Shown piece by piece: positions 56,592-59,365 of a stretch of 59,365 nt of DNA. How positions within the stretch are numbered: position 1 is the first letter of the stretch; each line of letters begins with the position of its first letter. The stretch comes from Bacillus sp. 2205SS5-2 (GTDB lineage: Bacteria > Bacillota > Bacilli > Bacillales > Bacillaceae_K). Location: contig NZ_JAYKTS010000027.1 in the NCBI RefSeq assembly GCF_037024155.1, positions 1-59,365 on the forward strand. Direction: 5' to 3'. Below the pieces are notes generated by a model. The model saw nothing but the letters and a program-made list of their open reading frames with translations. It made no database searches and was not told the origin of the DNA. A program made the position numbers and the translations under genes.

Positions 56592-57194
56592 GTGGGAATT
56601 ATTATTGGATTAACAGGTGGAATCGCTAGTGGAAAAAGCACGGTGTCTACTATTTTGAAAGAACGACAATTCACTATCATTGACGCAGATGTTGCAGCAA
56701 GAAAAGTGGCGCAGCCAGGTGAAGAAGCGTATAACGAAATTGTGAAAGAATTTGGGAGTGAAATTCTTCTAGCAAATCAAGAAATAGATCGCCAAATGCT
56801 TGGAGAAGTGATCTTTCATGATGAAGAAAAAAGAAGAAAGCTTAACTCCATTGTTCATCCTGCGGTTAGGAAGGAAATGCTAAAAGACAAAGAGGAAGCT
56901 ATTGAAAATGGGAAAAATACGATTTTCATGGACATTCCACTCCTTTTTGAAAGTAATCTTTCGTGGATGGTGGAAAAGGTTATTGTTGTATATGTCGATC
57001 AAGAGACACAGCTTTCTAGATTAATGAAGCGAAATTACCTCTCTGAAGAAGAAGCGAATGCGAGAATAGCCTCACAAATGTCATTAGAGGACAAAGTAGA
57101 GAAAGCAGATGCTATCATCAATAATATTTTCTCTTTGGAGAGAACAGAAGAGCAGGTGAAAGAACTGATTTCATCTTGGGGATTGTCTCCTTAA
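56592..57194 (+). CDS. coaE: Dephospho-CoA kinase
   Basis: 200 residues. Last step of coenzyme A synthesis. P-loop GLTGGIASGKST near residues 6-17, the DADV motif near 34, IVHPAVRKEM near 85 and DIPLLFES near 115. GTG 56583 is part of the ribosome binding site region AAAGGG, leaving GTG 56592 (MGIIIGLTGG) as start. Terminator 57198-57230. Confidence 0.92.
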   Translation: MGIIIGLTGGIASGKSTVSTILKERQFTIIDADVAARKVAQPGEEAYNEIVKEFGSEILLANQEIDRQMLGEVIFHDEEKRRKLNSIVHPAVRKEMLKDKEEAIENGKNTIFMDIPLLFESNLSWMVEKVIVVYVDQETQLSRLMKRNYLSEEEANARIASQMSLEDKVEKADAIINNIFSLERTEEQVKELISSWGLSP

Positions 57195-57197
57195 AGT

Positions 57198-57230
57198 AAA
57201 AATTGAGCTGAAAGGATGCTCAGTTTTTTT
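57198..57230 (+). terminator. Terminator of coaE
   Basis: AATTGAGC / GCTCAGTT stem (one G-U pair), 9-nt loop, T8. Confidence 0.85.
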
Positions 57231-57600
57231 TGAATGACAGTGTTCAAAAAGTACTTAAGCGGTTAGAAAAATAGGAGTAGGGGGAATTTTTCGTTTGATG
57301 TAAACGAAATTAACACAAAATGGAGGATTTCATAATAATGAAATTTAATCGTAACAGCGGTGTATACGAAAAAGGGTCTATAGCTCAGTGTTTTAATGGC
57401 CAAATTCATTAACTAGGATTCAATGTAGGAGCTTGTCACTACGCTGTCAATAAAAACTAGTGACTCTCTGTGGGTAACAGAAGGGTGAAAGTTTGTCTTC
57501 GTACAAAATCTTGACGATGAGAGCTTTGGTTCACTTAAATTCTGCCCACATTTTTCTGAATTGTTAAACATTTATAAAAGTGAAAAAACAGTCTCCTGCC
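57231..57600. other. coaE-gapB spacer
   Basis: 370 bp. A 24-codon frame (57338-57412) has GGAGG nine bases upstream. It crosses GGGTCTATAGCTCAG, which looks like a tRNA 5' end but is not followed by a tRNA. GTCACTA / TAGTGAC (57437-57466 region) is a short hairpin. No named feature. Confidence 0.35.
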
Positions 57601-57610
57601 TAAATGTAAA

Positions 57611-57654
57611 TATGTTATACTAATCGTAAGAATACAACATAAAAGTATAACACT
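57611..57654 (+). promoter_or_regulatory. gapB promoter with two CcpN-type sites
   Basis: TATGTTATACT (57611-57621) fits the CcpN motif TRTGHYATAYW completely and contains an extended -10 (TGTTATACT). A second site, inverted (AGTATAACACT, 57644-57654), fits with one mismatch. CcpN represses gapB and pckA on glycolytic carbon in B. subtilis. Confidence 0.7.
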
Positions 57655-57673
57655 TATATTAGGGGGAACCACA

Positions 57674-58705
57674 ATGAAGGCAAAAATTGCAATCAATGGG
57701 TTTGGCCGTATCGGCAGAATGGTTTTTAGAAAGGCCATTTTGGAAAAAAAATTTAATATAGTAGCGATTAACGCAAGCTATCCCGCTGAAACTTTAGCTC
57801 ATTTAATCAAATATGATACGAATCATGGTATCTTCGATGGGGAAGTCCTTGTGGAAGAGAATACCTTGATTGTTAATGGTCATAGAGTGAAGTTACTAAA
57901 CAACCGAAATCCAGAACAATTACCATGGGGAGACCTTGGGATTGATATTGTTATTGAAGCAACCGGTAAATTTAATGCAAGAGATAAAGCGGCTTTGCAT
58001 GTACAAGCTGGAGCTAAAAAGGTCATCCTGACAGCACCGGGTAAACAAGAAGATATTACAGTTGTGATGGGCGTAAATGAAAGCGCATTAAATATGGAAA
58101 AACACACGATTATTTCGAATGCGTCTTGTACAACGAACTGTTTAGCTCCCGTTGTAAAAGTCCTTGATGATCAATTCGGCATTGAGAATGGCTTAATGAC
58201 AACAGTTCATGCTTATACGAATGATCAAAATAATATAGATAATCCGCACAAAGATTTACGTAGAGCAAGAGGTTGTGCTCAATCGATTATTCCAACGACA
58301 ACGGGTGCAGCGAAAGCGCTATCACTTGTTTTGCCGCATCTAAAAGGAAGGTTGCATGGAATGGCACTTCGGGTACCAACACCGAATGTTTCTCTTGTTG
58401 ACTTAGTCGTGGATGTTAAAGAAGACGTTACGGTCGAGATGATCAATGATGCATTTAAATCCGCATCGAAAGGCATGTTTAATGGCATTATTGAATTTAC
58501 AACCGAGCCGCTTGTTTCCGTAGATTTTAATACGAATCCACACTCAGCAATTATAGACGGTTTAACAACAATGGTAATAGATGATCGTAAAGTGAAAGTA
58601 TTAGCTTGGTATGATAATGAATGGGGCTATTCTTGTAGAGTTGTCGACTTGGCAAAACACGTTGTATGCTTAATGAATAAAGAAGTCCGAATGAAAATTA
58701 GCTGA
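57674..58705 (+). CDS. gapB: Gluconeogenic glyceraldehyde-3-phosphate dehydrogenase
   Basis: 343 residues. NAD-fold INGFGRIGRMVFRKA, catalytic Cys in SNASCTTNCLAP (near 152), anion-site THxYT-type VHAYTNDQN (near 178), DLRRARGCAQSIIPTTTGAAKAL and WYDNEWGYS near 318. The coenzyme loop reads INASY rather than the IND acidic NAD-discriminating Asp, as expected for NADP-preferring GapB. TAGGGGGAA precedes ATG 57674. Position after coaE and the CcpN-type sites support gapB over the glycolytic gapA. Confidence 0.93.
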   Translation: MKAKIAINGFGRIGRMVFRKAILEKKFNIVAINASYPAETLAHLIKYDTNHGIFDGEVLVEENTLIVNGHRVKLLNNRNPEQLPWGDLGIDIVIEATGKFNARDKAALHVQAGAKKVILTAPGKQEDITVVMGVNESALNMEKHTIISNASCTTNCLAPVVKVLDDQFGIENGLMTTVHAYTNDQNNIDNPHKDLRRARGCAQSIIPTTTGAAKALSLVLPHLKGRLHGMALRVPTPNVSLVDLVVDVKEDVTVEMINDAFKSASKGMFNGIIEFTTEPLVSVDFNTNPHSAIIDGLTTMVIDDRKVKVLAWYDNEWGYSCRVVDLAKHVVCLMNKEVRMKIS

Positions 58706-58850
58706 TTCTGTTGAGTGAGTAAATTTGTGGATACTATTCCTTTGTAGAGAGGAAAGCATGTAAGTCTAATTAGATTTAACTCAATTGTCTCAATATGCAA
58801 GTAGAGGAGTAAGCTTCAAATTTATTAAGACTTCTCTTAATCTAACTAGA

Positions 58851-58874
58851 GCCTGTAAAAATACAGGCTTTTTT
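58851..58874 (+). terminator. Terminator after gapB
   Basis: GCCTGTA / TACAGGC stem, A-rich loop, T6. It is 145 bp after the gapB stop; 58733-58850 in between contains a longer imperfect repeat (TCTAATTAGATTTAA / CTTAATCTAAC) of unknown meaning. Confidence 0.75.
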
Positions 58875-58896
58875 ATATGAAAGCGATTTTGGAAAG

Positions 58897-58995
58897 GATC
58901 TTTTCGCATACTTTGTTGCTATAACATATAAAAACGAATGGAAGCACATTTTTCTTTCATCGTTTCGAGTGAGAAAGAATACGGAAAATGCTCAG
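58897..58995. repeat. Family III interspersed repeat, copy 3
   Basis: TCGCATACTTTGTTGCTATA, ATATAAAAACGAATGGAAGC and AATACGGAAAATGC align with copies at 10229 and 29049. 58990-59040 continues with a piece of type b MITE right half (AAGCAAAGCTTTATCATC). Confidence 0.65.
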
Positions 58996-59061
58996 AAGCA
59001 AAGCTTTATCATCATGTATAGATTGGTTTGAGAAAAAACTTGACGACAACTCTCATATCAA

Positions 59062-59236
59062 AAGCTGTTTTCACAAAGATTGTTGCTCTTCGAATAGGAA
59101 TATATCCCCTGATTTGTATGACTTCGTACTCTTTTCCTAATGAAAACTTCTCCATTTCTAGATAAAAACTAAGAAATCAGTCAAAAGACCTTACTGCCTG
59201 TTTTTACTTTGTGCCAATAGCACAAAGTATACGAAA
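59062..59236. mobile_element. Family II (type a) MITE, reverse orientation, end lost
   Basis: Starts AAGCTGTTTTCACAAAGATT; the reverse strand carries ACAGGCAGTAAGG and AAGAGTACGAAGTC blocks of type a. It stops at TATACGAAA, without the final AGAGCCTT, where unrelated sequence begins. Confidence 0.75.
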
Positions 59237-59343
59237 CCCCATGTCCTGTCAGACACCGCAATGAATGAAAATGGGGTCTAGCGGTTTAATGATGCATTAA
59301 ACTGTTCATCCTGTTAATGCAGGTCTGAGGTCGCCTCTTTTTT
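59236..59343 (+). other. Run of hairpins at the window end
   Basis: ACCCCAT (59236-59242) / ATGGGGT (59271-59277), GTTTAATG (59284-59291) / CATTAAAC (59295-59302), CCTG (59310-59313) / CAGG (59320-59323) and GAGG (59327-59330) / CCTC (59334-59337), then T6. It looks like a structured leader or an element end; I do not recognise a known RNA family. Confidence 0.35.
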
Positions 59344-59365
59344 GGTGGATAAAACCCCGTTTACG

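Noticed and set aside
57376-57450. tRNA gene
   Set aside because: Only the first 15 bases look like a tRNA; no T-arm (GTTCRA) or acceptor complement follows.

Overview
The window is a low-GC, Gram-positive chromosome segment from an endospore-forming member of the Bacillaceae. Three things point there: strong GGAGG-type ribosome binding sites with frequent TTG/GTG starts, a set of sporulation genes (gerW/ytfJ, ytrH, ytrI, ytvI, ytaF), and a gene order that follows, from memory, the ytcI-to-gapB stretch of Bacillus subtilis. Species cannot be fixed from the sequence alone. rarD, an ecsC-like gene, an NCS1 permease, uspA and a few small or unknown genes do not belong to the B. subtilis order as I remember it.

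Layout. 1-1.2 kb: insertion-sequence debris (C-terminal end of a transposase, decayed tnpB). 1.2-10.2 kb: ytcI (acyl-CoA synthetase), ytcJ (amidohydrolase), rarD, nadK on the minus strand, sppA-sppI behind a sigma-W-type promoter, ytfI-gerW. 10.5-20 kb: tpx, ytxK, ackA with an activating-type cre site, ecsC-like gene, unknowns, argG-argH with ArgR-type boxes. 20-30 kb: uspA, NCS1 permease, ald, ytkL, ytoI, ytpI, nrnA and the sporulation pair ytrH-ytrI behind a sigma-E-type promoter. 30-42 kb: dnaE, a malic enzyme/FadR-like regulator pair with a TGGTCAGACCA operator, accD-accA, pfkA-pyk, fxsA. 42-59 kb: ytvI, TCA genes citZ-icd-mdh, a MaoC-like gene, phoP-phoR, polA, mutM, ytaF, coaE and gapB with CcpN-type sites.

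Metabolically the segment is a central-carbon hub: glycolysis (pfkA, pyk), gluconeogenesis (gapB, malic enzyme), TCA (citZ, icd, mdh), acetate overflow (ackA) and malonyl-CoA supply (accDA). The visible control sites (cre at ackA and citZ, CcpN-type sites at gapB, a GntR operator at the malic enzyme) suit a carbon-source switch.

The unusual content lies between genes. Three interspersed repeat families occur in the intergenic gaps. (I) 'Hairpin cassettes' of about 115-119 bp have constant ends and at least four different interiors, each folding into a nested hairpin; they form arrays of 2-4 units at five loci, two of them abutting a stop codon (nadK, ytoI). (II) MITE-like elements of about 165-190 bp have imperfect terminal inverted repeats beginning AAGGCT and, at the best copies, 4-bp target duplications; two unrelated interiors share the same ends. 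(III) A shorter element of about 100 bp has three copies. Families I and II form composites at three loci. A second unexpected structure is a four-repeat PhoP box with a -10 element and a strong terminator only about 75 bp further on, directly after phoR: a candidate phosphate-regulated small RNA, or the remains of a lost Pho operon.
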